A stretch of DNA of 64,000 bases from Amphirosellinia nigrospora. Lineage: Eukaryota; Ascomycota; Sordariomycetes; Xylariales; Xylariaceae. The stretch covers positions 992,001 through 1,056,000 of the forward strand of contig SCHM01000006.1 in the NCBI GenBank assembly GCA_004123355.1, given 5' to 3'. The notes below the pieces were generated by a model, which worked only from the letters and a program-made list of their open reading frames with translations, was not told the origin of the DNA and did no database searches. Position 1 is the stretch's first letter. Each line of letters starts with the position of its first letter. Shown one piece after another: positions 10,549-22,142 of this stretch. Made by a program: the position numbers and the translations under genes.

Positions 10549-12145
10549 GGTGATGGCGTGTGGTGTGGTGGACAGTCGATGGAAAGGAAGCGTCGCACTC
10601 CAACTACAACTTTTCAAGATTTTTGGTAGAGGACGGAGGTTTCTGTGTGTGCGTGTGGTTGCCGGGTGTCAAGGCTTTTCCGAATTCGATTTGGTGTGCG
10701 TGCGATTTGATTGGGTCGTCTTCTAGCTGTGTGGGACTGCCCTAGTGGAGTCCATCTCACTTATCTTATCACACAGCCGCCGGGTTGGAACTCACCCCGC
10801 CTTCTAGGCACCGTGGCTTGTCGCTGTGGCTGAACCGACACGACTTAAAGAATCACCCAATCTTTCCCTCAAAATATCTATTTGGCACTCTGTCTTTCTT
10901 TACCTAGGCATACTCACTCCCTCTAATAATTTGAAAATTTTATATTTCAACCTTGCACATATGAAGTAATACCAAATATGCTTCAAATTACTCGCTATAC
11001 CTAACGCCGAAATTATAGACCTTAGCTTTCAAACCATTCATGAGTAGACGTGATCTTTTATTTGCGTGAGGGGAGCTAACACTTACTTAATGATTCTAAA
11101 CTTATCTTTTTAAATAGAAAATTACTAGCCGCTTGATTGAATTTCAATTTAATTTTGCCAATCTGACAGGACTTCACATAGCGCAGCCGTTGACCATCTT
11201 CAGGCATGCGCATGCACGCGAAGCTTTGGGAGCCTAACTTAGGTACTTGTGTAGATGTTAATGTTAGTTGCCTTTCCTGATTCCTTTACATAATGGTGCT
11301 CGGTAATCGTCTAACTAGCTTATCAGTTGCATTTTGCATTTGAATCAGTCTGCTTCTACCAGACAGATGATAATTTACCTGTGGTTTTCAATTGAGTTCC
11401 CGACCATGATATGCCTCGGTCAACTGGCATAAAGATTGTTAGACATGAGGATGTTTATGTTCATGGTACTTGGCAGGAACAGGTCATCCCACTATCGACT
11501 GTGCTGGGTGCACCGTGCTTACCGCAAGCACACCAATGACACCATTTGCCCTAGCTACTAGCTACCCCTGTTCTACCGCGCAGATAAGCCCCGCCTAGAC
11601 CTACCATGGACGCATGGACGCATGGCCCTTTAGTCCCTCCTGTCCGAAGCCGCAACAAACATCAGGCCAGCGACCACCCGGCTCTCCAGTTGCACAAGCT
11701 CAAAGGGTGGGCAATTCTGGCGCCTCGGCGATAACGGGACTTTATCGAGCAGTACTTAGGTAGCCACCCGGAACCGCCCGTTTTCTTCCTTGATCATTCC
11801 ATTATTACCTCTCAAGCTCGCTTTCCACTTCCTGCCATTATCTAGCAGGAATAAGTCCAGATTATCTTGCGTAGCTTCTCGTTGATCAACCATCCTGCTT
11901 GAGAACCCATTGAATATCTGCAAAGCCTTCGTCGTTGCTCCGTTGATATTTATTGCTTTGAATCCTGTATCGTAGGAAACATACGATCTTAGCTTGCGAT
12001 AATTATTCACGCTTGTATCTTGTCGTCACCCTCGCTATTTTGCCAATTCCAATCATCTTTCTCAAGTATTCATAGCCGAGGAGGAACTCAACGGTTCGCG
12101 CTTCGGATTCTTTTTTTTTCGCACTCCTAAAAATACATTACAAAT
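10549..12145. other. Divergent intergenic region between RPS18 and KGD4
   Basis: About 1.6 kb without a supported gene. Both flanking genes are transcribed outward. A minus-strand open frame at 11756-12010 lies in the KGD4 upstream region and shows no motif. Short repeats of acctaggc/ttaggtac type occur (about 10906, 11240, 11757). Confidence 0.5.
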
Positions 12146-12630
12146 ATGTTTGCGACTCGAGCTCTCCGCCAGGCTGCTGCCCACGGCGCTGAGCGTACCC
12201 CTCTCATCCGCTTTATTGGCAAGCGGGACATTCCTTGTGAGTACTCCTAATGCTACAAACCTCTACCTAAACCTCGGATATGTCCTTTGTTCCCCAATGT
12301 TGCCTCGGTCGTTTTATTAACATGGCCTGCTAGCCAAGATTGATCACACCCTCACCCGCACCCCGCCTCACCAACCGGCTCCCTACCGGCCAACTTCGGC
12401 AAGGGCGGCAACTCCCACACGACCTTTTCTTCATATCGCGATTCGGCCCAGCAGCACGGCCTCTGCGCAAGTCTCTCGGCGCTCAGTCCGCCTCCAGACT
12501 CGGCCCTGTCGAGGCGCCCAACGGACAGTACTTCGATCGGAACGAACTCCCCGAGCGCTTCCGCAGAACACCCCTCACAATTGCCGAGATCGAAGCCATC
12601 GAGACCGGTGGCGCCGCTCACTTCGGTTGA
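12146..12630 (+). CDS. KGD4: 2-oxoglutarate dehydrogenase subunit Kgd4 (Ymr31/MRPS36 family)
   Basis: Kgd4 recruits the E3 subunit to the mitochondrial 2-oxoglutarate dehydrogenase complex. Older annotations call this family mitochondrial ribosomal protein Ymr31/S36. Exon 1 is 12146-12236, starting MFATRALRQAAAHGAERTPL, an Arg-rich matrix-targeting sequence followed by the conserved IRFIGKR. The intron 12237-12333 splits a Ser codon, and the next exon starts KIDHT. The C-terminal motifs GQYFDRNELPERFRRTPLT and EIEAIETGG are typical. Between them the frame changes twice, each as one missing C: C3 at 12349-12351 and CC at 12460-12461. The intervening HPHPASPT and SSYRDSAQQHG segments sit in the middle frame. 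Allowing for both gives about 129 residues, the normal size. Confidence 0.9.
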
Positions 12631-15457
12631 GATGCGCTGACGAGGGGAGAGTCGCGGTTTGCGCGAGGGAACGACGGCATATGTTGAAAATGTACGATGA
12701 ACAACGTTGTATTACCACGACATCGGATTGGGCGGGTTAGCATGATACCAAAGATTTCAAACTTCCAATGATTTCAGGATGATTGACGTCGTAGAGAGAG
12801 CCTCGGAAGAGGAACGTCGACGACGGCGGGCGACGGGGCTGCGCCTGAGGCGCCGGTGAAACAAATCCATGGCTTATGGCTTGCGTTACCTTATGGTACT
12901 CAAGATGTTCAACACCAACATGATCATGTTCAACACTAGCATGATCAGGGAAAAGGCTTAGATTGTTTCGGGGTAAAGACATAGATTCTCTACTGACCGG
13001 TATGGCGCATTGGCGTATGCAGATCAAGACATTGTACCTACTTTTACTATGAATAGACAATGCAATCATATATTTCAGTTCGTACTGTCCTAGTTGCAAT
13101 GTTATGTTCTCCGATTGTGAATGCCCGCCGCCCTTTCGCTTGATAATTTCTATTGGGCATCAAGCACACCAGATACCTACTTAGGTATTGATAGGTAGCT
13201 ACTCTTTTACTGCCATTTTATTAATATCTAAGTTACCTTCAGTGCTTATACAATGCTTATACGACGATTATATCTAAACCTGATGATTTAATTATTAAGT
13301 CTTTATTGAAACTGTTTAGTTGTTTACAGTGAAGAGACAGATTCTGCCGCCTCGCAGTACACTACAACACCGATCAAACAAATCATTGGGCTCGTCTTGT
13401 GACTATCCCTTTAATTCTTGGCATAAGTGTGATGGGTTCTTGTTTAGGGATATATCTTTACCTCTACTTTGGCGAAGCAGAGGTTCTATATACTTATGGT
13501 TTCTTTGTAAGCATTTCTCAAATTACTTTTCCTGCAGCTGGATCTAACTTTTTTTCAAAAGTCCCATTATGTGTTGCAGCAATAGCGAATTTTTTGCTAA
13601 GAACAATAACGCTACTGCAGCTTAATTTCGAATTGTATATGTACCTACCGCAAATGCCCCCCATTTGGCGATTGGTCCTCCCACGGAGACCAATTGGTCT
13701 AGTTGTGCTCGAGCAATGAATCATACTGCAAGGAATATGAGGGAATGTCTATAGCTAAATACATATGCAGCTCTTTTTCTCTTTTCCCAGTCACGAGCTA
13801 TCTTTCCTAGCTAATAGATCTATCGCCCGATGATTATATCCCACAACCTCCGGCTCTGGAATGTTCAGTAATAGGCCTTTTAATTATCCCACCAGCGTGG
13901 ACTCCGATGCGACTAGTCGTAAGGGTCTTGGGAAATACGGCTTCATTTGGTTGACATGGACTTTTACCACAGGATGCCGTAGCTTGTCGGGCAACATAAG
14001 AGACCATGATATGTCTGAAATCTGAGCAGCTAGCTACCAAGGACCTGTCCATGTAGGTGCCAGTTTCTTTGAGATCCCCCTTGCTATTGCATCGTGGCAT
14101 CTAAACTCCAACAACACAATAGCACCACCCACTAGCACCGAGCTTGCGGATCGTCGACGACTGATCCAGCAAGCTCTCGCTATCCTTGATCCCCAAGTAT
14201 GACACTAGGCTTAGTAAAGTGACTAATTCGCGACTCAGAAACAAAGTCTTTTCGTCGCTCTCGTGGGTCACTGAGTGAACAACAAAGGGGACTGGTGCTG
14301 AGATACGGGTGGAGGAGGTTCTGGCATTAAACAAGAAAATGGTTGTGCAAACTATATTTACAAAGTCGCGAAGATATGCCCTTATCAGTAGCGGCAACAG
14401 CTTATCTAGTATTATGCCCACCTCTCTATATAGAATTTAACTAGAAGGTTGTTAAAAAACGAAATAAGATGCTAGATAAGATCTATATTAAGATATTGTT
14501 TATACGGTCATTATACCTTCAACACTTAAAGTTATTAATACATTATTCGATCCTTAAACTTGCCAGCATTTAATGCTTAACGCTATAAATAATTTCTTAT
14601 CATTATTAACACCCACTGTAAGTCGACCATGCTATAGATCTATAAGAACAGTCTTTGTTGACCTCTTTTTGGTCCTTTTCGGCTGGTAGTGATGTAAGTG
14701 TGAAGAAGTTGTATTGTGGATGAGACATCGGCACACTTTAGGTGGTTGCATTTTGACGCGCCGGGCGCTGCGACCTGTAGTTATTCGCCTTCCTTATTTT
14801 GTTGAGTCTCTTCGACTCTTCAGCCTTTCACATCAGCACTACTCCCAACTCCGACGACTCGACCTGCCCAAACCTCGACAAGATAATAGTACTATACAGA
14901 GACAGGAATCATGCCACCCTGAACAATTCACCAGATTCAGAGGCGAGTGGGGCGGGTGCCCCTCTGTGGGTCTGCTGCTTAGCGCGCGAAAATTACCTAA
15001 TGGCTCCTATGTATTGTATCTGACGAATATTCTATAAAGCTAAAACAACCTTGAAATTTTAGGTGGTGACTTGGTTGAATAAGACATATTTATTCGCTTT
15101 AGACAGGTTTTATGTTCTCTACCTTGACATCATCAAAGTAATGCCCATACTACAAGAAATAGTTAGATGTATCAGATATACCGGAGAGGCGGATCCCGTG
15201 ATCTCGCGATTGCCAGGGGATTAATTGAGATCAATTAACTGGAAAGCACCCCACGTCACAGCTCTCCAACTCTCCAACTCTCCAACTCTCCAACTTGACG
15301 CGCCGCGCCAACGTTTAACTCATCTCCTTACTTCATTCACATGTGCTACCGTCAACCCCCCACCCTCCTGACCTTTTGCACTAGATGCTCGATATACTCA
15401 AGACTCTCTAACCTAAGCTTTCTCTCCAGTCGTCATTTCCATCCGACATTACACAAC
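12631..15457. other. Long intergenic region, no supported gene
   Basis: About 2.8 kb. An open frame at 13399-13719 (+) reads as a strongly hydrophobic segment (for example LGIYLYLYFGEAEVLYTYGF), but I recognise no family and it may be a relic of a membrane-protein gene. Minus-strand frames at 12737-13099, 13834-14100 and 14101-14421 show no motif. AT-rich patches lie near 13190-13320 and 14420-14630. The sequence TTATACGGTCATTATA at about 14496 recurs near 20405. Confidence 0.4.
15262..15293. repeat. (CTCTCCAA)4 tandem octamer
   Basis: Four perfect copies of an 8-bp unit about 165 bp upstream of the PNK start codon, in its promoter or 5' leader. Confidence 0.9.
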
Positions 15458-17204
15458 ATGGCATCGCTATCACAAGATGGTGATGCTGCCGGCACCAAGC
15501 GCAAAGCTTCCTTGTCCGACAAACCCATCTCACCCCCGCCCGTGAAGCGCAAGGCCCAGAGCGCGATATCGCAGGGCGCCATAGCGAGCTTCTTCACACC
15601 GACTTCGCAAAAGCCGAAAGACCGTATCATGTGGACGGAACGCAGCTGGGATGATGGGCCTGCTACGCTCCTCGTCGGACGTTACGAGCCAGAGGGAGTC
15701 AAGAAGGATATTAAGACGAAGATCAAGCAACGGACGATTCATGCGTTCGATCTGGATTCTACACTCATCGTCACTGCCTCCGGCAAGAAATTTGGCCACG
15801 ACGCGGCAGACTGGAAGTGGTGGGCTCCGAACGTGCCCATCAAGCTAAAGGAGACCTATCACAAGAGGTAGGCTTTGCTTCTCTTTGTCCGTACCTGCTA
15901 GTGGGTCGGTTCTTGTGAGATACTTATACGGGATGAGAATGATATGAGGACGGGAAAGCTAATTAAAGCCTGTGCAGCGATCACATAGTAATATTTAGCA
16001 ACCAAGGCGGCTTGACCCTTCACCCGGACCCGAACGCGAAACAAGGTCCCAAGAACGTAGGGAAGAACAGAGTCGCCAACTTCAAGCAAAAATGCGCCGC
16101 CATCCTGTCACAGCTGGATATACCCGTCACCATCTACGCCGCCACGGCCCGCGACCAATACCGCAAGCCGCGCACAGGCATGTGGCGCGAGATGTGCGCC
16201 GACTACGGCATCCCGGATGACGAGCTCAATCGAGACAATTGCTGCTTCATCGGTGACGCGGGGGTCGCATCATAGAGGATAGCGGGAGCGGTGGCAGGAA
16301 AGACTTTAGCGCCTCAGATTTTCACTTCGCGTGTAATCTGGGCATTAAGTATATCACGCCAGAGACGTTCTTCCATGACGAGGCGCCGTACAACCATGTA
16401 CACATCTTTGATCCTGCGCGGTATCTACGTGCCGAGACTGGTGATGGGAAAGAGGCCAAGAAGGAGACGTTGTTCGAAAAGACAAACACCCGTGATATCG
16501 TGTTATTTTGCGGACCGCCTGGAGCTGGCAAAAGTACTTTTTTCTCAACGTTTCTCAAACCCCTCGGCTATGAGCGTGTAAACCAAGACACACTCAAGAC
16601 CCGGGCAAAATGCTTCAAGGCCGCGACCCAGTTCTTGGATGATGGTTGCTCGGTTGTTATAGGTGTGTTGTCTGCCCATCTATCTTCCTCTCTTTCTGGT
16701 TATCTGCGCCCCGGGACTTTGTTCGAGAGTTTGACGGTGTGCGCTGTTTGTGTTCTGACTGTTGCGTAGATAATACAAATCCTGATCCCGACGGGAGGAA
16801 GGACTGGATAGAACTCGCGCGAAAACTTGACGTGCCTATCCGCTGTGTCTGGTTCAACATCCCGAGAGTGCTCTGCGAACACAATGATAGTGCGGGCTCT
16901 GAATAAATCTGTAAGTTGGCCCTCATTTCATATTTATTTCTTGTTCTCGTGACCTGTCTTGGAGGACCCTACCGTTCCCACTACCTACCCGCCTCCTCAA
17001 GGGCCAACTCGCAGACTAATACAATTGTTCCATAAGTTCAATCCTGAAGCCCGTACGGCTCTCCCCGCCCTCGCGTTCAACGGGTATTTCGCCCGTATGC
17101 GCGAACCTACCATAAAGGAAGGATTTCAGGACATAGTTCCCGTTGAGTTTAGCTTCCGCGGGACGAAAGAGCAATACGCGATATGGAGCAAATTTTGGGT
17201 CTGA
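15458..17204 (+). CDS. PNK1: Bifunctional polynucleotide 5'-kinase/3'-phosphatase (PNKP/Pnk1 homologue)
   Basis: Restores 5'-phosphate and 3'-hydroxyl ends at DNA breaks in the nucleus. Exons: 15458-15867, 15978-16662, 16770-16910 and probably 17037-17204, all GT..AG. The N-terminus has two basic clusters (KRK 14-16, PVKRK 28-32) that may form a nuclear signal, and a PIP-box-like QGAIASFF (39-46). The HAD phosphatase has FDLDSTL with Asp98/Asp100, then IFSNQGG and KPRTGMW. The kinase has the Walker A motif GPPGAGKST and ends EGFQDIVPVEF..WSKFWV. There is no FHA domain, as usual in fungi. The frame changes near G5 16260-16264 (one base missing) and near 16889-16893 (net +1 or -2). Allowing for both gives about 467-468 residues. 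The last exon's acceptor (TAAG before 17037, after a CTAAT branch) is my choice. The gene is convergent with the DUF7770 gene. Confidence 0.94.
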
Positions 17205-17567
17205 TGAAATAAAGATAACTTCTTGAAAGGAATTGAAGCAAAATGGGTGTCTAGGAGTAATGTGCGTTTTGAACCGTTCGATATTTCATTTCTGACTCTC
17301 TTTTACCCCGGCTTAAAGAAAGTGGCTGGGGTGTAAATGATAATAACTGATGAAGGGCAACGCTTAGTGAGCAGCCAGGACAAGTATTATTATTACTAAA
17401 CTTTAGTGCTGCCCGAGATCTGTTAAAACATGAAAAATAATAGGATACGTCGTATTCCACTCGCTCACATATATACCAGTCCCTTAGCACCCTCGCGGGC
17501 GTAACATACTCAACGATAAAAGCCCGTTTTCAATAATTACGTACGACTATGCTCTTAAGTAAACCGC
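17205..17567. other. Convergent 3' intergenic region
   Basis: 363 bp between the stops of PNK (+) and the DUF7770 gene (-). It should hold both 3' ends. No gene seen. Confidence 0.6.
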
Positions 17568-18098
17568 TTAAGCAAGAAAGGTACCAGGTTTCATAGGTCT
17601 TTCCTCGGCACGAGTCCCGGACCGATAGAAATAGGACATTGAGTAACACGCCCGACCTCCTGCACCCGGGAGTAGGATACCGTACTGCTCGAGATCTTTC
17701 ATGAAGATGAAGTTCCAATATCTACACCCTTCCCATCCGGCGGCGAACTCGTACATCTGCCGGTCACTTGTCTGGACTATGTTGATAAGGTCTTCCAATG
17801 TCACCTCGGATCTGATTTCGTAGGTGACTTTGTGGATCGCCTTGGAAGTGCAGCCGTGTGTCTTGGATATCAGCCGAACTCTGCCGCGCAGTCCATCGCT
17901 GCCATACCCGGGCGTCATCTCGAGTCGGACCGAGCTCTCTTCGTCGAATTCGAGAAATAAACACCAGTGGTTGGTTTCCTCGAATGGTTTGAATCCGTCC
18001 ACCATCCTCGGACATGGATATGCGACTAGATGTATCATTTCGATCGACCTTGATAGATCTGAACTCTTCAGATCTTCTGCGTTCCAATTCTCATCCAT
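17568..18098 (-). CDS. DUF7770-type fungal protein
   Basis: Single-exon, intact 176-residue protein starting with ATG at 18098-18096. Landmarks are NHWCLFLEF near residue 45, then SVRLEMTPGYGSDGLRGRV, and AGWEGCRYWNFIFMKDLE, ending with a PGTFLA tail. These match a lineage-specific family common in Pezizomycotina that I recall as DUF7770. No signal peptide or membrane segment is seen, so it is probably cytosolic. No catalytic motif is recognisable and the function is unknown. The gene is convergent with PNK. Confidence 0.72.
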   Translation of the reverse strand: MDENWNAEDLKSSDLSRSIEMIHLVAYPCPRMVDGFKPFEETNHWCLFLEFDEESSVRLEMTPGYGSDGLRGRVRLISKTHGCTSKAIHKVTYEIRSEVTLEDLINIVQTSDRQMYEFAAGWEGCRYWNFIFMKDLEQYGILLPGAGGRACYSMSYFYRSGTRAEERPMKPGTFLA

Positions 18099-20930
18099 GT
18101 TTTCGAGCTACTCTATGTCGATGATAGACAACGCCGCGAGCCAAGATATCAAGTAGTTGGGATAGCTAAAAGGCTGAAGGAGACAAGGCTATGTGCCAAG
18201 GTGTACTATCCAGCCACCAGCTCCAAGTGGCGTTTTCAGAGGCGATAGGTGGGAATGATTCGTACGTATTAGTCGTCTACGATGCGTGATGTTTACTGGG
18301 GGAGGAGGCTCTTATTGCATTTGCAGGCTCTCCACCGCCTAACCTTTTATATTCTACGACGATGTGTCATGGCTGAGGCGATATCCGAATGGTAGAAGAA
18401 AATTTTGGTCGGTCTGAAACTTGTGCCTCGTTGCTACCCTGTGACTCAGGAGTTTGTATAAGGGTAATACGATGAATACTTGTCGTCGCTCAAAGACTCG
18501 ACCCAAGGGGCTTTTGTTATGTACCTAACATATCACCTCATTGGCCTGAGAAGGCGTGACACAAAACAATGCAGTAGCACATATAGCCAACGGCGTTGGC
18601 CCTCGACGTGTTTCATCCGGCACCGAGGGAAAGCGGCGCTGGTGACCTTGCCGGGGGCTAATGATTTCTCCCTACGGCACGTGCCCCTTACTTCGTTGAT
18701 GATTCCCTTCTGAGCTCGTGCTCGGTATTGTGTGATTAATTGGTCCCTTGCATGGCGGGGTAATTGTTTTCGGGGCCACACTGGAGCAAAGTCGCGCCAC
18801 AATACAAGATTGTGCGAGTGGTTTGGTATTGTCGTCTTTTATTGCTGGATAGTCTGATGTTTTGGGTACAGCCACAGCGACATGTACAAGTCTCCCTTAA
18901 GACTTTCCCTTGTAGCTTACAGGCTTTGCCCCTAGCCGGACAGAGTATCACCATTCGTGGTGCTTGTGTATCCTGAATACGTGTTCTTAAGGGAGAAGCT
19001 ATCTTTGCTTAGTCGTATGTATAGTAGTATGTTTTAATTGGCGAAACTCGTGTGCCGCGACATAGGTATCACACGTGAGGTGTCCCTACATCGCCACGAA
19101 ATTCCAAAATCCCTCTTCAAAAAATCCAAATTTGCCGGTTTGCGAGCAGAAACTCGTCAGAGACTGTGCCCAAATGTTTCAGTACAATAGCCCGAGTAGA
19201 GAAGGGAAGACGGTTACCTGAAATGGTGAATCTGGCTCAGCCGATACTCACTTGGACGCATTTATCGGGTGTACCAATGTATTACTTAGGTAGCCATCAA
19301 ATTAATTCGCAGCTTAAACGTCCGATAACCGTGACGGATGAACAGTGCTGCTAGAAGAATTCTATGAATTAGTCTTGATTGAATTTGGGGATTCAAATCT
19401 CATGTGTTGTGTAGTACTCCAGGTCTCGAGCTGAGGACTGCTGAAGTGTTGGTTTATGGCGATATCAAATTTTTTAATAGTCCCCACGTTTCTCCCTCCT
19501 TCCGCGGTTTTCTTTCTCTTGGCAATTAATAACCCAAACCAGGCGACGACGATGATATGTTTCGCATCAAACTAAAAGCTTGTAGCTCATTGTCCCTGTC
19601 GTTATATGCAGCCCCTACCACATAAAAAGTACGAAGTATGTGTTACACAGCTAAGACTGCTAAGTCTCTGATAGCTTCAAAGCGGTTGCAAACGAAGAAA
19701 GATTATGAGCACCACTTCGAGATGCGAGGAGAAGGATATTAAGACGGCACCGATGCGAGGAACTAGAATGTACGGTCGAATAGCCGAGATCTTTAGGAAT
19801 ATATAATGGTCATCCCCCCTATTGAGGAAGAGGGGCCCATGAACTAAAACAACTGAAAGAGAATTATTAGTCGGCTTGACTCCTTTCCAAGCCCTTGAAA
19901 ATAAGCTACCGTATCACGCATGAAGTGGAGGATAGGTGTGGAGTGGGGGTTGTGAAGGGCGGCGATGGCGACGACGATAATGGGGCTGTCACTCTTCTTA
20001 CAGTTACTCAAGCCCAGTCAATTGTTGATAATCATGGGGAGCTTGAAACTATTAGATATATTGCTGACCGACTTCCTGGTCACGGCAGACTGCGGCCGGA
20101 ACTGAGAGTATGTTGGTGAGGACTTCAGGGTCGGGCATGTCTTCGCATATAGTATATTGCTTATTTCATAGCGATATAACTTACCAGGTTATTCATCGAA
20201 AACCTGCTAATTTGCTGTCTAGCATTGACACACCATCTGAAAATGCCACCAAGGGATGTGGAAAAGACCTGAGTCGAGGCAGTCAAGTAACTAATGCTTC
20301 ATTTACCCATTTTTTTTAAGAAACTGGAAAGCCTATACTCTTCACTGCTTTCATCGCATATTAACCGATAGCACAATAACCGTTGATATCTGTCAAAATA
20401 CTTCTTATACGGTCATTATATCCTAAACAGAGTGTTTATCCCCTCCGAAGCAGTTTATTCAACGCTTATATGATTGTCACATCATAAAAGCTATTGTTCA
20501 ATCGTGTTCCTATTCTTACACGTTACAGATCAGGCGACAGCGCCATAATTACCAAATAGCCTCTACCATTATGAGAAACATGACGTAGTACATCTAAGAG
20601 TAGCAGGAGGAGGACTATATATACGAACCTTGCAAACGGAACACTGTCCCTCCGCATTTGAGAAACCTGCCGTCATCAGATATTCCCAACATCAAGCCTG
20701 AAGACAACACCTTGGAACGGAAATCTGTCTGTCCCCTTCTACTCAGCATCGTCTCCCAGACCCATATGCAGACCCTACGTCTAGCCCTGGTAGAAAAGGA
20801 GAGCCTCGTGCTTTCGGAGAGACTAAATCAGCGCATCGGCGTCAGAACCAAGATAAGAGCGCCGAGTTTGAGTTTGACGGATCTGAGGGAGATGTAATTC
20901 CTGATAACTACCATCAGGGAACCACCCTTC
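18099..20930. other. Long intergenic region, no supported gene
   Basis: About 2.8 kb. Small open frames in both strands carry no recognisable motif. CTTATACGGTCATTATATCC at about 20404 resembles a stretch at about 14494. A short frame ending near 20895-20930 (with EFEFDGSEGDVIPDNYHQG in one frame) looks coding-like and stops where the dispersed repeat at 20931 begins. It may be the tail of a disrupted gene. Confidence 0.4.
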
Positions 20931-21045
20931 GTGTCACAAGTCCAGTACACATATAATCAACTGCAGACAGTCAAATGCTCGACTTGACAACGTTCTACCT
21001 TTTGTAACGTTGTGGTATAGTATGCAGTTCTATATCATAACACTT
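20931..21045 (+). repeat. Dispersed repeat, copy 1 (about 110 bp)
   Basis: Begins GTGTCACAAGTCCAGTA and includes CAACTGCAGACAGTCAAATG and CTTGACAACGTTCTACCTT. It matches 24298-24405 in the same orientation, and most mismatches are transitions. The TGTCACA start resembles fungal LTR termini, but the family cannot be decided from two fragments. Confidence 0.75.
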
Positions 21046-21198
21046 AGGGATAAGAAATGTAAGCTTATTGTTCGCCGGATTTTAGAATTATAGAACACTT
21101 TTACTGATCCTAGCTTTCCTGTTTTATCTAACCAACCCTGCAACCTTTTTAAGGAAAGCATGGGTTCCGGTCTTCTTAAGCGTTACGTTGGGGAATAA

Positions 21199-21326
21199 TG
21201 TCACATCTGCTTAGCAAAGGGTGCGCATGGTGAGTCGGCTCTTATCCTAACGTGTTGCCATTAGTTCTATCCAGATGAGATCCTGCTGTGGATGAACCAG
21301 AGGAACACGTGTGCTGTTTGCAAGGT
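21199..21326 (+). pseudogene. Possible relic of a RING-finger gene
   Basis: One frame reads CHICLAKGAH and, about 35 bp on, a second stretch reads FYPDEILLWMNQRNTCAVCK. The latter resembles the end of a RING-H2 finger (a Trp, then two Cys in C-x2-C). The Cys before the first His is absent, the linker is too short, and the 35-bp gap is shorter than a normal fungal intron. I regard it as a decayed fragment or a chance resemblance. Confidence 0.25.
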
Positions 21327-21777
21327 TAGTATATATGGTCCTCTCCGACGCGAGCGCTGCCTCTGCCGTCTGTTCCTCGCCTGCACCTTCGGCCATCCCT
21401 GTGTGAGGAAGGAACTGTGTATACGGTCTACATAAAGGAACTTTGGGTGCCCCCCTGTAGGAGATACTCCATCTCTTCTACATATCAATATACTCTGTCA
21501 ATCCTGTTTTCTGCACACCTAGACGGAGTCTGCTCCCCAACAGTTTGCCCACTAGAGAGCACGCTAAATGATCGACTAATGCGAGTTAATCATGAGGCCA
21601 GTATTGCAAAGCTTATGTCGTTTAGCACGTTTCATGCCGAGGAGTGGACTGCGAATGAAATTCTTATTGAATGGAAACCTTGCATCGTATCGACTCCCAA
21701 GGCGTCCGTCTAGTACCCAAAGTCCTCCCGAAAGAATAGAAGCCTCTTCTTAGAGTATCAACTTCACGTCAAAGCGT

Positions 21778-22142
21778 TTAGTTTCCATCGTCATAGCCCT
21801 GGCAACTGCACCCTCGTTGACCGACTGGGACATCGCAATAGTCCGGGTATCGGCCGAGACAAGACACCATGCCGTTCTCTTGAATGCAGGAGCACTCTGG
21901 AGACCCGTGTACGCAGCTGTTATAGGTATCATTCGCACGCATGTTGTTGTACGCTGTGCAAATATAGGCGTAGCGAACTGCCAGAACTGCCTCGCTTGCA
22001 GGAGCGGCAGCGATACGGCCTGCCAGCGCAGCCTAAGTTATAAAAGTTTCAGTGAGCTACTATGCCCGGCGAAATTTTATGGGGTGGTGCGGTTGTGTAA
22101 ACATACCAATGTGATAGTAGTGCTGATGATGAAAGACTTCAT
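21778..22142 (-). CDS. Small secreted cysteine-rich protein (candidate effector), 96 residues
   Basis: A two-exon gene easily missed because each exon is short. Exon 1 is 22142-22107 (MKSFIISTTITL). The intron 22106-22033 (74 bp) has donor GTATGT and acceptor TTAG. Exon 2 is 22032-21778, ending TAA. Residues 1 to about 22 form a signal peptide (MKSF..TLAALAGRIAAA). The mature part is about 74 residues with eight cysteines at 37, 52, 59, 61, 70, 78, 87 and 89. Two are C-x-C pairs (ECSC and GCSC), consistent with four disulphides. A TATAAAG lies near 22289-22295, about 150 bp upstream. I know no homologue. Size, secretion and Cys content fit apoplastic effector or antimicrobial-type proteins, which is inference. 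It is head-to-head with the secreted-protein gene at 23289. Confidence 0.75.

Noticed and set aside
12146-12630. Calling KGD4 a mitochondrial ribosomal protein
   Set aside because: The Ymr31/MRPS36 name is historical; the family is a subunit of the 2-oxoglutarate dehydrogenase complex.
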